From positions 8,427,553 to 8,491,552 of the forward strand of contig OZ024802.1 in NCBI GenBank assembly GCA_964017045.1: DNA of 64,000 nt, read 5' to 3'. Position numbers and translations under genes: made by a program. Positions 19,803-31,569 of the stretch are shown here, piece by piece. Source of the stretch: Omphiscola glabra. Lineage: Eukaryota; Mollusca; Gastropoda; Lymnaeidae. The notes beneath the pieces were generated by a model that searched no databases, was not told the DNA's origin, and was given only the letters and a program-made list of their open reading frames with translations. Every line of letters begins with the position of its first letter. Within the stretch, counting starts at the first letter, position 1.

Positions 19803-20440
19803 AGACTGCCCATGGGGCCCAATTTTCCAACCAGAATATCATTGTGGGCCATGAGTTTTCAAGAACGCCTATGATTATCCCACTTGTCCTATCAATCAAA
19901 TACCCGAGTCTAAGTCTGGAGTGACTAAATAAAGAACTTTACCAGTATTGTCAGCCGGCGGTGGGGGGGGGGGGGGGGAGATCATCTTTAAGGCTAATGG
20001 TTTACTGCAACAAATTTCTACTGTAAAAATATAACTTCGTTGTACCTCATACCGGTTATTTCTTTGTAACCTAACCGTTTAAACCGGACTATTCTTTTTC
20101 ACTCTCAGCCTGCTTGACGTCACTCTCGGACTCACGGCTCTGGAATCGTACACAAGTCTTTTCTATCTGCAGCCGTATATCTCAATGATTGTTTTATAAC
20201 GCACTTTAAGTCATGTAAAGGTTTTCCATTAAATCAGGTAATCACGTGACTTTGAAATCCCGTGATATCCAAGTCTCCTTATCAACGCGACGTAATGAAG
20301 TTCTTTCATAGCAGCTCGTTGTAAAAATAGCACGTGGTCGGAGACTGCACTTTAATGCTGTTAATGAACAGTTGTTGATTGAATGGAACTCATTACGGTA
20401 ACCAAAACAAATCAATGGGGGTTTTTTTATACAGGGATGA
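19803..20440. other. No gene seen
   Basis: Contains a 16-bp G run at 19963-19978 and a CRE palindrome at 20115-20122. An acceptor-like TTTTTTTATACAG ends near 20436, followed by an open segment that runs into the 15-bp array; I could not decide whether it is an exon. Confidence 0.3.
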
Positions 20441-20554
20441 CCTTGACCAACCACGTCATTTCGGAAACGTCTGTCTCGCTATCTGTGGTTGTGGATTCGA
20501 CTACATATTTCACGAGCTGGAGGGGTGCGACTCCTATTGCGTCTACCACTTTGG

Positions 20555-21137
20555 GGGATGTTAACTTAGGGGGTGTTAATTTTGAGGATGTTAACTTGGG
20601 GGCTGTAAACTTGGGGGCTGTTAACTTGGGGGCTGTAAACTTGGGGGCTGTAAACTTGGGGGCTGTAAACTTGGGGGCTGTTAACTTGGGGGCTGTAAAC
20701 TTGGGGGCTGTAAACTTGGGGGATGTTAACTTGGGGGCTGTTAACTTGGGGGCTGTAAACTTGGGGGATGTTAACTTGGGGGCTGTTAACTTGGTGGCTG
20801 TAAACTTGGGGGATGTTAACTTGGGGGCTGTAAACTTGGGGGATGTTAACTTGGGGGCTGTTAACTTGGGGGCTGTAAACTTGGGGGCTGTTAACTTGGG
20901 GGCTGTTAACTTGGGGGCTGTAAACTTGGGGGCTGTTGACTTGGGGGCTGTAAACTTGGGGGCTGTTAACTTGGGGGCTGTAAACTTGGGGGCTGTAAAC
21001 TTGGGGGCTGTAAACTTGGGGGCTGTAAACTTGGGGGCTGTAAACTTGGGGGATGTTAACTTGGGGGCTGTAAACTTGGGGGATGTTAACTTGGGGTCTG
21101 TAAACTTGGGGGGATGTTAACTTGGGGGCTGTTAACT
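20555..21137. repeat. 15-bp G-rich minisatellite, about 38 copies
   Basis: Units GGGGGCTGTAAACTT, GGGGGCTGTTAACTT and GGGGGATGTTAACTT are intermixed. A run of five G recurs every 15 bp on one strand. The open frame (NLGAV repeats) ends at a stop caused by one extra G near 21112. Confidence 0.97.
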
Positions 21138-21207
21138 ATCAAGAATTCAAGAAGTGTAACAAAGACGCTGCAGTGTTGATATTTTTTCTGTAACATTTTC
21201 ACTTTTG

Positions 21208-21400
21208 TCGGTCTAATGTCGGTCTAATGTCGGTCTAATGTCGGTCTAATGTCGGTCTAATGTCGGTCTAATGTCGGTCTAATGTCGGTCTAATGTCGGT
21301 CTAATGTCGGTCTAATGTCGGTCTAATGTCGGTCTAATGTCGGTCTAATGTCGGTCTAATGTCGGTCTAATGTCGGTCTAATGTCGGTCTAATGTCGGTA
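21208..21400. repeat. 11-bp minisatellite, 17-18 copies
   Basis: Near-perfect TCGGTCTAATG units. Three more units occur at 22185-22216 after the insertion at 21409-22184. Confidence 0.97.
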
Positions 21401-21408
21401 TTACGGAC

Positions 21409-22184
21409 TGCTATTAAGAGAGAATTTTATCTCTTATTTTAATCTATTGGCTCGTTTCAAAACAGTCCATAATAAAGGACGATACCAAAGTTTAAAAACA
21501 ATAACAACTAGAACGATACACAAAGTCAGGGCCGATTACAATTAATAAGTTTTAATGTGTGAATTTCAATGAATTACAAAAGTAAAAGAATATGATTAAA
21601 ATTACTACATTACAGTATGACTGGTACCGGTACTGTATGTGAAAATACAATGAACACAATTGGTACAATGGAAGAAAAACTACACACAACAAAGCACTGT
21701 CTAGTATTAAATAATGACACACAGCACATCTCGTGGTAAAGGAAAGGAAAATCTCTCTCGTCATTCAATCTTATCCCGTTTATACCCTGTTCCAGATGAT
21801 CATTCTCGAAATAGAATACGCAGTCTTACTGCTTCCCACATTCTCGAGAGCATTCTATCATGTTCGACTGGAACGGACGATAATAAGCTTAAATGTAAAC
21901 AGTGGCGCAGCGAGGGGGGGGGGCAAGGGGGGCATCATGCCCCGGGCGCTACTCACAAAGTGACGAGAAATGGTATATTTTACATATAATATTGTATGGT
22001 TTTCGAATGGGGGGGGGGGCGCTAAAAAGGTATTGTGCTCCGGGCGCGAGTTAAGCTCCCTACGCCACTGAATGTAAATAAACTGATATTTTTCTAGCCG
22101 CCCCCAAAACGGCTTCGACTGTAGGAGGTCATGCACGTGGAATGCGGGTTAAGCGTGCATCAAAACACGTCATTCTTCACAACA
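21409..22184 (-). mobile_element. Solo-LTR-like element, copy A, with nested MITE
   Basis: Related along its length to 57722-58310. After removing the nested MITE and its duplication it is about 597 bp against 589 bp. On the minus strand it starts TGTTGTGAAGAATGACGTG, has a TATAAACGGG region, the shared block GTAATCGGCCCTG, and ends near TTAATAGCA. TG...CA ends with TATA and downstream AT-rich signals suit an LTR. I see no clear 4-6-bp target duplication. It interrupts the 11-bp minisatellite. Confidence 0.5.
21900..22070. mobile_element. 'CAGTGGCGTAG' hAT-type MITE, copy 2 (171 bp, inverted)
   Basis: Ends CAGTGGCGCAGCGAG and CTCCCTACGCCACTG. A perfect 8-bp duplication AATGTAAA lies at 21892-21899 and 22071-22078. 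It is in opposite orientation to copies 1 and 3-5, and nested in the LTR-like element. Confidence 0.87.
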
Positions 22185-22283
22185 GTCAGTCTAATGTCGG
22201 TCTAATGTTGGTCTGACAATGATCAAATTAAGTTTTCATCTAGTTTCATTTAGTTTTACAATCACTTATTTTTTCGCATCAAC

Positions 22284-22449
22284 CGAAAGTTTAAAAATCT
22301 CTCATTTCAGGACCTCTTTAAACACCAACTCTTTATAAATGTCTCATTTCAGAACCTCTTTAAACATCAACGCTTTATAAATCTCTCATTTCAGGACCTC
22401 TTTAAACACCAACACTTTATAAATCTCTCATTTGAGAATTTCTTTAAAT
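22284..22449. repeat. 42-bp minisatellite, about 4 copies
   Basis: The unit contains AATCTCTCATTTCAGGACCT followed by CTTTAAACACCAAC. Confidence 0.9.
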
Positions 22450-23405
22450 GGTGTTCACTCATTCTTTCCCTTGTTGAATGAATCAAACACTTGACCTCGT
22501 TGTGTTTTTCTAATCATGATTGACAGATTGTTATGATTGTGGTGATTGCATGGTGCAGCACGAAATGTCAAAAGTTCAGATAAACGTCGTGTAATGACCA
22601 TGCTGTTTTGAGATATAGGAAAATGTGTGACTTTCAGTTTTAGGACAAGTCAATATTCATCTAATCAGGGAATCAATAGAGCTCCTTAGTTAAGTGCTTC
22701 TAATCATCTTAAATGGTGTTAAATGAGACCTTTAGTAACCAGCTTTAAAATTACAACCATTTATTACATAATAAGTTACATTTTTTTAAAAATATATCCG
22801 TGACTTCCTTCAAAAACAAAATATACGTTTTAGTCCATTGTGTCTATCATCAGACCTGTTTACCCTCAAACTATTTAAAATCCTACAATATCATCACAAA
22901 ATCATTCAATATATTATCTTAATAGTAAAAAATAAACACACTGTATATATGATGTATACAACTCAAAATCGTAAGAGTAAACAGGTCTGGGATTATCTTG
23001 CTTCCTTCATGCAGGTCCGTGGGAATATTTGAAAGACCATCATCAAAATATAAATAGAAATAGGATTCATAGTTCTTGGTTGGGGGGTGGGGGTGGGAGG
23101 GAGGTGTGGGTTGTTGTTTAAATCTAAAAAAATTGTCTCATTCGGAAATCTTTTTTTTTTCAAATTTGGAAATACCAAGTCCCATTGCCAGGTTTTTGGT
23201 GGGTTTTTTGCCGGGCGTTCATTAGCGACTAGAACTCGCCAAATAATACGCCTGAGGGGGTGTGTGTTCCAAAAAGGGAAGAAACTGCTATTGAACGTGA
23301 CGGTGTGTCTGACTCCCAAATTGCTCTCTTGTTAGAGGGAATTAATTAGTTAGTCTGAGTTGTAGGGGGCACTAGAGGAATACTCAGCCAGCGTTTTAAA
23401 TGGTG
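22450..23405. other. No gene recognised
   Basis: AT-rich to 23040, then a mixed segment with open frames on both strands (23000-23330) that lack convincing features. Confidence 0.35.
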
Positions 23406-23672
23406 CTTGTTGGATTATGGTACAAACTGGGATTATGGGACAATCTGGGATTATGGGACAAACTGGGATTATGGGACAAACTGGGATTTTGGGACAAACT
23501 GGTATTATGGGACAAATTGGTATTATGGGACAAACTGGGATTATGAGACTTTGAAAATTGGAAACATTGGGATTATTGGATGGATTGGGATTATAGGACG
23601 AATTGGGATTATTGGAAGAATTGGGATTATGGGATTATGGGGCGAATTTGGATTTTGGGACGAATTGGGATA
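23406..23672. repeat. 18-bp degenerate minisatellite
   Basis: Units like GGGACAAACTGGGATTAT, changing to GGACGAATTGGGATTATT toward the right. Confidence 0.9.
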
Positions 23673-23860
23673 ATTCCGCTGTTGATATCATTAACGTGCA
23701 CAATAAACAATAAAACCTAATACATAAAGAATAAAACAACCCTAAAAAACGTTTGACGGATAAATCCTCCTCCTAGCAATTGGGGGATGGGGTTGAACAT
23801 TTGGCTACACATGCTTACGAATAACGCCCTTTATAACAATCCCAATTAGTGTTCCCTCCC

Positions 23861-23973
23861 CAGTGGCGTAGCGAGCTTAACTCGCGCCTGGGGCACAATA
23901 CCTTTTTAGCGCCCCCAATACCTTTTTAGCGCCCCCCCCCCTATTCGAAAACCATACAATATTATAGTAAAAT
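23861..23973. mobile_element. 'CAGTGGCGTAG' MITE, copy 3, truncated
   Basis: Begins CAGTGGCGTAGCGAGCTTAA like the full copies but stops after ATTATAGTAAAAT, lacking the right end and any duplication. Confidence 0.8.
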
Positions 23974-24706
23974 GTCAAATGATTTGACCCATCTGCTTTA
24001 GATGTATTGTCTGTCATTCGCCCTATCATCGTCATAACTAGCAGCTTGGTGTCTCCTATAAGTGGTCAGACGAGAGTGTGGTTTGGAAATTCCTCTTAAG
24101 TCTTCCAGTGTCCCTAAGGTCAGTAACTCCGCATATGCCTAATTAGACAGTAGTGGTTACCCGCTTATCTCCCATACCCACTCTTCCAAATATGGGTCCC
24201 TTTGTTGGTTTTGGGGCCAAAAACAGTAAGAGTCGGCCCTAACATTAAAGATTGTATTTTCATTACCATTCAATCCGGCCTCATTTCTAGTACCATAATT
24301 TATAGCTTTTAATGGACCACTTGACCAGTGATGTACCAGACGCCCAGGTCCGTATACAAACTGCCCTCTTCGTTAGTGCTTCGTGTCTTCCACTTGCCCA
24401 CATAAATGCCTACGACTGGCTCGTCAGTCGGCAAAGTGTGTGTGAGTGTTAAAAAAAAGTGGGGGGGTTGTTTATGATTCTGGCAAGTCTTTTAAACAAG
24501 AAACTCCTGCTTATGGGATTAAGTTAGTCTTGCCACTGGATAGCCAGGTAGACAGTACCTGCCTCTTTATAAAAGGTTAATTTTATTTATGTTAGGATAT
24601 TGACTAGTCGGATTCAAAGAGACCTCTCGGTTGCGTTATGTGCAAATACCAGAGTAATTTAGATGTATTTATATAAGTGCATGACAAGGCCAGTTCAAAT
24701 ATTTTT
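23974..24706. other. No gene recognised
   Basis: Unassigned; no splice-bounded open segment seen. Confidence 0.35.
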
Positions 24707-25017
24707 CATATGGCTTAACTACTTCATATAGATCCCTTTCACATCTACTTAGATATGGCTTAATTACTTCATATAGATCCCTTTCACATCTACTTTGATA
24801 TGGCTTAATTACTTCATATAGATCCCTTTCACATCTACTTTGATATGGCTTAAATACTTCATATAGATCCCTTTCACATCTACTTTTATATGGCTTAATT
24901 ACTTCATATAGATCCCTTTCACATCTACTTTGATATGACTTAATTACTTCATATAGATCCCTTTCACATCTACTTTGATATGGCTTAATTACTTCATATA
25001 GATCCATTTCACATCTA
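24707..25017. repeat. 45-bp minisatellite, 7 copies
   Basis: The unit contains CTTCATATAGATCCCTTTCA followed by CATCTACTTTGATATGGCTTA. 45 is a multiple of three, so a 119-codon minus-strand frame results. Confidence 0.95.
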
Positions 25018-25475
25018 TCGAAAACCAACCCGACGATTCAGTGAGTTGTCGGTTCGATCTATGTCACGTGTCCACCGGTCGCCTTTGACACCCGGAGACG
25101 TGAGGAGGCCTGGTTGGTGAGTCGTGACGTCGTGACGTCGTTCGTATTGTGGTGGTGGTCGTCTGGTGCTGTGCTGCGGCTCTGTGACGCCTAGCCATTT
25201 GTTTGAGGTGCTCTTTGTTGGAAGTGCTCGGGTGTTCTCTGGTAACGGACAAAAAGGGATCTTAATGACAAGTTCAGTTTTTAAGCAAGGCTGTTGGGTT
25301 AATTTCAAAATTTAAAAGAACACAAAGTGCTATCGTAGGTCTACTTGGATTATACTTTGGACAAATTTACCGTGGAATTCTTACAACTAATGTTCGTGAT
25401 GGCAGAATCATGAAGTCCACGTTATTAAAGAAGTTTAATACAGTAATTTGGTTTAATAAGCTTATGGTGTTGACG
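25018..25475. other. GC-rich island, no gene assigned
   Basis: 25020-25260 is distinctly GC- and CpG-rich with GTGACGTCGTGACGTCG. Minus-strand frames are open but carry no recognisable features. Confidence 0.3.
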
Positions 25476-25530
25476 GTATAGATGTGATAGGTCCAGTGGC
25501 GTAGTGATAACGGTATAGATATGATAGGTT

Positions 25531-25692
25531 CAGTGGCGTAGGTAGAGTGTGGTCCGCCCCGTGCGGCACATTTCTCTTAATTTGAGGGGCGGCATTTTCG
25601 GCCTAGCTCAGAGATTTTTTTTTTTTACTTTGAAGGGGTTATCAAAACACCTGGCCCGCCCCGGGCGACACTAACCCCAGCTTCGCCCATGG
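25531..25692. mobile_element. Related 'CAGTGGCGTAG' MITE, second subfamily
   Basis: Begins CAGTGGCGTAGGTAGAG and ends CTTCGCCCATG, with internal GGGCGGCATTTTC and CCGCCCCGGGCG. Flanks GATAGGTT and GATAGATC match at only 5 of 8 positions. The left junction plus flank is duplicated upstream at 25476-25508. Confidence 0.45.
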
Positions 25693-26419
25693 ATAGATCT
25701 GTCTAAGAACGTGGTGCTTCAGTTGAAGATGTGGGATGTAACATTAATTTGGTTAAATAATGCTAGAAGAATAACGTTCGTCATTGTCTTTCCTCTGTAC
25801 CAACTAAAATAAAAAATATATGTGGACCAGTGATCTAACCGTGTGAAGTCTCTATGTATAGTGAGACAAGCCATGCTTAGGCTTAACAGAATGACAGAAC
25901 AATCTTATTACACTAATATTAAGGTTTTATAAACAAAAACTGGCTTTACTGAATTGATAAGGAAAGGTTATAATTTTTTTTGTGTCGAAAATTCGAGATT
26001 CATTTTACCTTTTTCAAAGAATATATATGTACGTTTTGTTATATCATATAACTTTCCTCACTCACGCGTTTTATAACCAAACATTTTGGTGAAATCCCCA
26101 AAAATTATTATTATTTTTTTTTATTCCATTTGGTGTTTGAAATTTTGAATTCGTAAAAAAAAAAAATTCAGAAAGTTATATTTCCTAATGCAATCACGAG
26201 GCCTCCACGGACCGCCAAGAGGCACACATAAACACATACACACCATAGTCCATGGGCTGTTGTCTGATTGTCTCTTCTATATGGGAAATATTCTATTATC
26301 ATGACGAGAAGGTAACTTTTGACCATTCAAACATTCAATTTTTAAGTTTCTTTTGTTTGCTGCCGCCTTCTGACTTCAGTGGTTCGTGGGTTGCTGTTTT
26401 TTTCACTGCTTCGCTGGGT
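25693..26419. other. No gene seen
   Basis: AT-rich unassigned sequence. Confidence 0.35.
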
Positions 26420-26712
26420 TCATCATCATCATCATCATCAGGTCCCGTAGTCCTTCGACCTTTGGGGCGCCACAGATGACATGTACACTATTCTTCTCCA
26501 TTCCTCTCGGTCTTCTGTCCTACGCATAGCATCGCCTAGTTTTAATCCCGTCCATTCTTTGATATTATCTTCCCATCTTTTTCTTTGTCTTCCTCTTCTT
26601 CTTCCTCCTCTAGTAGAGCCCTGCAAGATCTCTTTGGCGAGCCCTTGTTTTCTGGTCACGTGGCCATACCATTCAAGTTTGCGCTTTTTAACAGACGTCG
26701 CTGGGTTGGCGA
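26420..26712 (-). mobile_element. LINE fragment, C-terminus of reverse transcriptase polyprotein
   Basis: The minus-strand frame reads RKLEWYGHVTRKQGLAKEIL, then GRQRKRWEDNIKEWTGL, then EEWRRIV and SSVAPQRS. This is the widespread C-terminal region of animal non-LTR retrotransposon ORF2 proteins. It ends with a (TGA)n tail at 26421-26440. The 5' part, including the polymerase domain, is missing. The subfamily is not assignable. Confidence 0.8.
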
Positions 26713-27695
26713 CGCTATTTTAAACGCCCGTTGGCCACCAAAGCATAGGATGACCTTTATGTATGTTCTTTCTTTGTTATGACCCTGTGAGCGCATGAAT
26801 CAAAACTGGATTTTTTTTACATCGCGAACAAGTTCAAACATTTGTGCTCATTGCTCAGTGTTCACAACCATGCTGTCTCATTAACGCATTCCTTACCTAC
26901 CTTCACCCTTCTGTTAAAAACATATTAGTATCTATCTTTTGGTCGCCTCGCTTACCTGACTTTGTTGGAGTGTGCATTTTGGCAACATCACAATACGTCA
27001 TTCTCTTGCTATAATTAGAAGACAAGTATTCGGAATTTCCCAATGTTCCTATTCTTGAATATAGATGGCCGGGTCCTACAAATAACACGTTACAAGACAA
27101 TACATAGAATTTTAATTATCCACTCTCTTGTAATAATTAAAATGAAGTGTGGGGTTACTTTCTACACCATGCTTCACTTGTGATAAAAGAAATCTTTTAA
27201 AATTAAGTTATGCTGACATATTTTCGCTGCAGATTCAAAAATTAATCATAAATATTCTCATTATTGGTAAATGGCAAATCCACATTATTTTCACACATTA
27301 AAGCTATTTTTAGATTGAAGGGACAACAACTTTGAGATCTGTAGCTGTCTTTGAACCAGAAATGTAAGACTTTAAACTGTTTCCCCCCAAACAAAATCGT
27401 TATGTAATTATATTAAAAAAATGGAAGCCCATGAAGTTTAAAAACAAATGAGACTATTAAGAACAAGGGATATGGAAGCTTGAAATAAAATAAAAAAAAT
27501 ACAAAGATACGAACGTTTCATCCACAAAGAAAACAGGATACACACAAAAATTGGTAATTAAAAAATAACTGCTTGAAAGTGAAAGGCTCTTTATAGCCGT
27601 TCACTCGACACACTCACACAAATTTATGCTACAAAGGAAATGCACTTTTCAGTCTTGTATTTTTATGTCACTATAAAGCGTCAGCATTGCAGCAT
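26713..27695. other. No gene seen
   Basis: AT-rich, no recognised feature. Confidence 0.35.
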
Positions 27696-27738
27696 TAAAA
27701 GAGTGCACCAAGAGTGCACCAAGAGTGCACCAAGAGTA
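27696..27738. repeat. 12-bp tandem repeat, 3 copies
   Basis: Copies of AAGAGTGCACCA. Confidence 0.9.
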
Positions 27739-27814
27739 CTTCAAACGAATTGTTTTAGGAGTGCTTAAGAAAAGGACATGAAAAAGCTCTTTTTCAGAAT
27801 CAGTGATTGATTCT

Positions 27815-28290
27815 TTCAGAACAGCACTTCAACTCTTTCAGAAACACATCTCAACTCTTTCAGAAACACATCTCAACTCTTTCAGAACAGAACTTCAACT
27901 CTTTCAGAAACACATCTCAACTCTTTCAGAATAGCACTTCAACTCTTTCAGAAACACATCTCAACTCTTTCAGAACAGCACTTCAACTCTTTCAGAAACA
28001 CATCTCAACTCTTTCAGAACAGCACTTCAACTCTTTCAGAACAGCACTTCAACTCTTTCAGAACAGCACTTCAACTCTTTCAGAAACACATCTCAACTCT
28101 TTCAGAACAGCACTTCAACTCTTTCAGAAACACATCTCAACTCTTTCAGAACAGCACTTCAACTCTTTCAGAAACACATCTCAACTCTTTCAGAACAGCA
28201 CTTCAACTCTTTCAGAAACACATCTCAACTCTTTCAGAACAGCACTTCAACTCTTTCAGAAACACATCTCAACTCTTTCTGAACCATAGC
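27815..28290. repeat. 22-bp minisatellite with two alternating variants
   Basis: TCAACTCTTTCAGAACAGCA and TCAACTCTTTCAGAAACACA (each plus two bases) alternate over about 21 copies. The single-letter order of variants is irregular. Confidence 0.97.
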
Positions 28291-28520
28291 TCCATCCTTT
28301 TAGAACTACAGATCATCTCTTTCAGAATTACAGATAAACTCTTTCACCAACTACAGCTCTATCAGAATAACAGGTCCTCTCTATCAGAAGTACAACTCCC
28401 CTCTATCAGAAGTACAGCTCCCCTCTATCAGAAGTACAGCTCCCCTCTATCAGAAGTACAGCTCCCCTCTATCAGAAGTACAGCTCCTCTCTATCAGAAG
28501 TACAGCTCCTCTCTTTCAAA
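28291..28520. repeat. 22-bp period continuing with a different motif
   Basis: After a diverged stretch, units become TATCAGAAGTACAGCTCCCC plus TC (about 7 copies). The 22-bp spacing and TTTCAGAA/TATCAGAA core are kept. Confidence 0.85.
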
Positions 28521-29276
28521 GCTGAATCTTCACTATTTTAGAACAACCTTTGATATTAACCGTGGTTTTTGTTTTAAACAAATTTCCATTCAGCACTCTA
28601 TTCGCTACTGAAGCGGTTGCGTCAATTTTATACATGTAAGTGAATAGACTGTGAAGCTTTATCTTTAGGCTTATGCCACTAAATTTGTCATGAACATCCA
28701 ACATGGACTCTATGTGTCTAGTCCAAAAGTATATCCAATATGGACTCTATATCTCTAGTCCATTGAAGTCTAGAAAATATTTCGTAAATTTGTACAACTC
28801 AGCTTTAAATAAATATCTGATAGACCTGGGGTCATTGATAAAATACGATGGCTATTATATTAAATATAATATGTAACTCATAAATCTGTCATTTCGATCG
28901 GGATAAAATATAAAATATTTACTTTGATTCAAAATGTGTATTTAAAGAATTTTCTGACCAAATAAATCTATTATTGTTGTAAGACATGTTAAAAGATTTC
29001 CCAATATGCGGCATAGATAGCATATCCGTCAATCAGCGTTGCGCTGCCAGATTTAGGTTCAGGTGGGAAAGGCGGATTTTAACAAGGTCTAGCAGTTCAT
29101 TGACATTACTGTCCGACATGTAAGTGCAAGTGCTTAGGTCGGCATTGGAGTGCGAATGCGTTGCGGATGGATTGACTTCTGCATGGGCAGCTCCCCAGTT
29201 TGAACTAGAAACTTATTCGAGGGCGTGCCATCGTCTTTGTTAGGAAGCTACTAACTGTCATAAGTTTGAGTAACAT
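28521..29276. other. No gene seen; one 37-bp duplication
   Basis: 28703-28770 holds two copies of a unit with TATGGACTCTAT. Otherwise AT-rich and unassigned. Confidence 0.35.
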
Positions 29277-29470
29277 GTGCACTTGTCTACAGTGACTAAG
29301 GACAGGTGCACTTGTTCACTGCGACTAGTGAAGTTGCACTTGTCTACGGCGACTAGTGACAGTGACACTTGTCTACAGCGACTACTGACATTTGCACTTG
29401 TCTACGGTGGCTATTGACAGTGGCTCTTTTCTACGGTGGCTATTGACAGTGGCTCTTGTCTACAGCAACT
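29277..29470. repeat. 28-bp minisatellite, about 7 copies
   Basis: The unit contains GCACTTGTCTACAGCGACTA followed by GTGACAGT. Confidence 0.9.
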
Positions 29471-29924
29471 AGGATCTATCCTTGTGGCTTGGTCTTATTT
29501 CACTGGCGTATTTTTTCCGTCTTTTATCTAAGCCATGTAAAGATATCAATAGTTCATTGTCAGTGCCATTTAGATCTTCCTTCTACCCTCAGCGGCGAAG
29601 AAATGAAATAATCCTTTCTTTTTTAGTTTTGGAGGAAAGACATTTTTTTAATTTAATTTTAAGATGATTTAAAGCCACCAAAATAAAAAAATGGACATGG
29701 ATATTGGATACAACATGGTTAAGAGGTCAATGTCATCAGATGTATAAAAAAAATCCGCCCATCTTTTAATAAACGCAGCAGATTGAGTATTTGGCATGGG
29801 TGGGCGGTGCTCGTCAAACTGCGTGATACACATCTCCGGTCCGACACCAAAAAACAAATTGAAATGAAATGGAGATGAAATGAGGCAGTATGTATCTGGA
29901 AACTCCATTATGAGACCGAACAGT
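29471..29924. other. No gene seen
   Basis: Unassigned sequence. Confidence 0.3.
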
Positions 29925-30252
29925 GGGGATGCTGTCTTGTTGGTGCTGTCTTGTTGGTGCTGTCTTGTTGGTGCTGTCTTGTTGGTGCTGTCTTGTTGGT
30001 GCTGTCTTATTGGTGCTGTCTTGTTAGATACATTTTTGTTTCATTATAAATGCGGACTGTAGGGCCACTGTCTTGTTGGTGCTGTCTTGTTGGTGCTGTC
30101 TTGTTGGTGCTGTCTTGTTAGATTCCTTTTGTTCCATTATGAAGCCGGACTGTAGGCATGCTGTCTTGTTGGTGCTGTCTTGTTAGATTCCTTTTGTTCC
30201 ATTATGAAGCCGGACTGTAGACATGCTGTCTTGTTGGTGCTGTCTTGTTTGG
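29925..30252. repeat. 14-bp minisatellite with higher-order spacer
   Basis: GTGCTGTCTTGTTG runs of 2-6 units are separated by a spacer containing TTCCATTATGAAGCCGGACT, repeated three times. Confidence 0.9.
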
Positions 30253-30504
30253 TTCCTTTATGTTCTTAAATTGCATCTTCTGTCATGAGAAGTTGCATCT
30301 TTGTCGCTAAATGCAATCTATTTTCACAGTCATTGGTTGGTTTGTTGTTTCTTAAGGCTTATCTATTCTATGCATTTCTTTGTCATTTAATGAAAACTAT
30401 CGGCGGTCCTTTACTGTCCACTCAGTTTACCTCAGTGCTTTTTTGGGGGGCTGAATTAAATTGTGTTTGAGATTATGTCACAAATATATGCCGTGCCGGA
30501 CTGG

Positions 30505-30677
30505 CAGTGGCGTAGCGAGCTTAACTCGTGCCCGGGGCACAATACCTTTTTAGCGCCCCCCCCCCCTATTCGAAGACCATACAATATTATATTTAAAATA
30601 TACCATTTGGCGCCCCTTTGTGAGTAGCGCCCGGGGCATGATGCACCCCCTTGCCCCCCCCCCTCGCTACGCCACTG
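30505..30677. mobile_element. 'CAGTGGCGTAG' hAT-type MITE, copy 4 (173 bp)
   Basis: Ends CAGTGGCGTAGCGAG and CTCGCTACGCCACTG are 15-bp perfect inverted repeats. A perfect 8-bp duplication CGGACTGG lies at 30497-30504 and 30678-30685. It is the best-preserved copy in the window. Confidence 0.9.
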
Positions 30678-30685
30678 CGGACTGG

Positions 30686-31541
30686 ACATTGGTCAGAGAC
30701 GTGTGTTGAGTCACGTGGGTATAGTGAAGTTCTATAAGATTATATGGATCAGACAGTGATGCTGATAAACTCTTAGATTGATTTATTTTGCGCTTAGCGG
30801 AAATTTGTACTAAACTTAAATTGTACGAAACCAATATGTACGCTGGAAGGTTGTTCGAACGGAAATTTAATTCGAACGGAAACGTGTTGGAAAGGAATCT
30901 TGATTAACGGAAGGAAAAAACAATGAGAGATGGGGAAAATGAAAACTTTTTAATATATTTTATTTTTATGTTTCATTTTTTAATTATTTTTGTTGTTCCT
31001 TTTCTTTCTCTCCAACAACTTCCTTCGTACGAATGGGTTGCTTACAAATCTAATTTCGTTTTAATTTCCGAATACGTTATTTAGGTGTGTGGTTAGAGAG
31101 TTCTAAAATAGGGACACATTTAAAGTAAATGTCAGAATTAATGTCGTCATCAAGTTATCGGGCTCCTTGTCTTTGGTGGACAACATGGACGTAGAATGGC
31201 CACACAATTGTATCTGAATGTTTAATACATTTTTTAAAATTTGGCGTTAGGATATTGTTTCAAGCCCAGATTTTTGTCGTTATTTTCAATACAAGACGGA
31301 TTTTGTCTTTATACTTATGAATTAACTAAATTTCAATTCACTTGATAAAGTCTTTAGGATTCTCTCGCCAAGAACTTGAGAAATTGTTGACATAATGAAG
31401 AAACAAGAAATCTTTTCTATTTTCAATAAACCCTAATAAGGACTTAGTGAAGCGCTAAGACGTTAGAACTAACAAAACTAAGGTCAATCACAGTTCTAGA
31501 AAGTTGTACGTTGAATCTTCACACCTTGCTCTGCAAACAGC
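30686..31541. other. Unassigned; relic of a foldback-type repeat
   Basis: 30795-30910 contains motifs GGAAATTTGTAC, TTCGAACGGAAATTTAATTC and AACGGAA reminiscent of the foldback element at 48251. No gene was seen. Confidence 0.3.
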
Positions 31542-31569
31542 AGGCGATACCGTAACATAACCCGCCAAC

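Noticed and set aside
20383..21120. 245-codon frame with pentapeptide NLGAV repeats, resembling pentapeptide-repeat proteins
   Set aside because: The repeat lacks the A(D/N)LXX pattern needed for that fold and is a 15-bp DNA array; the short non-repeat start has two overlapping open frames, so coding cannot be decided.
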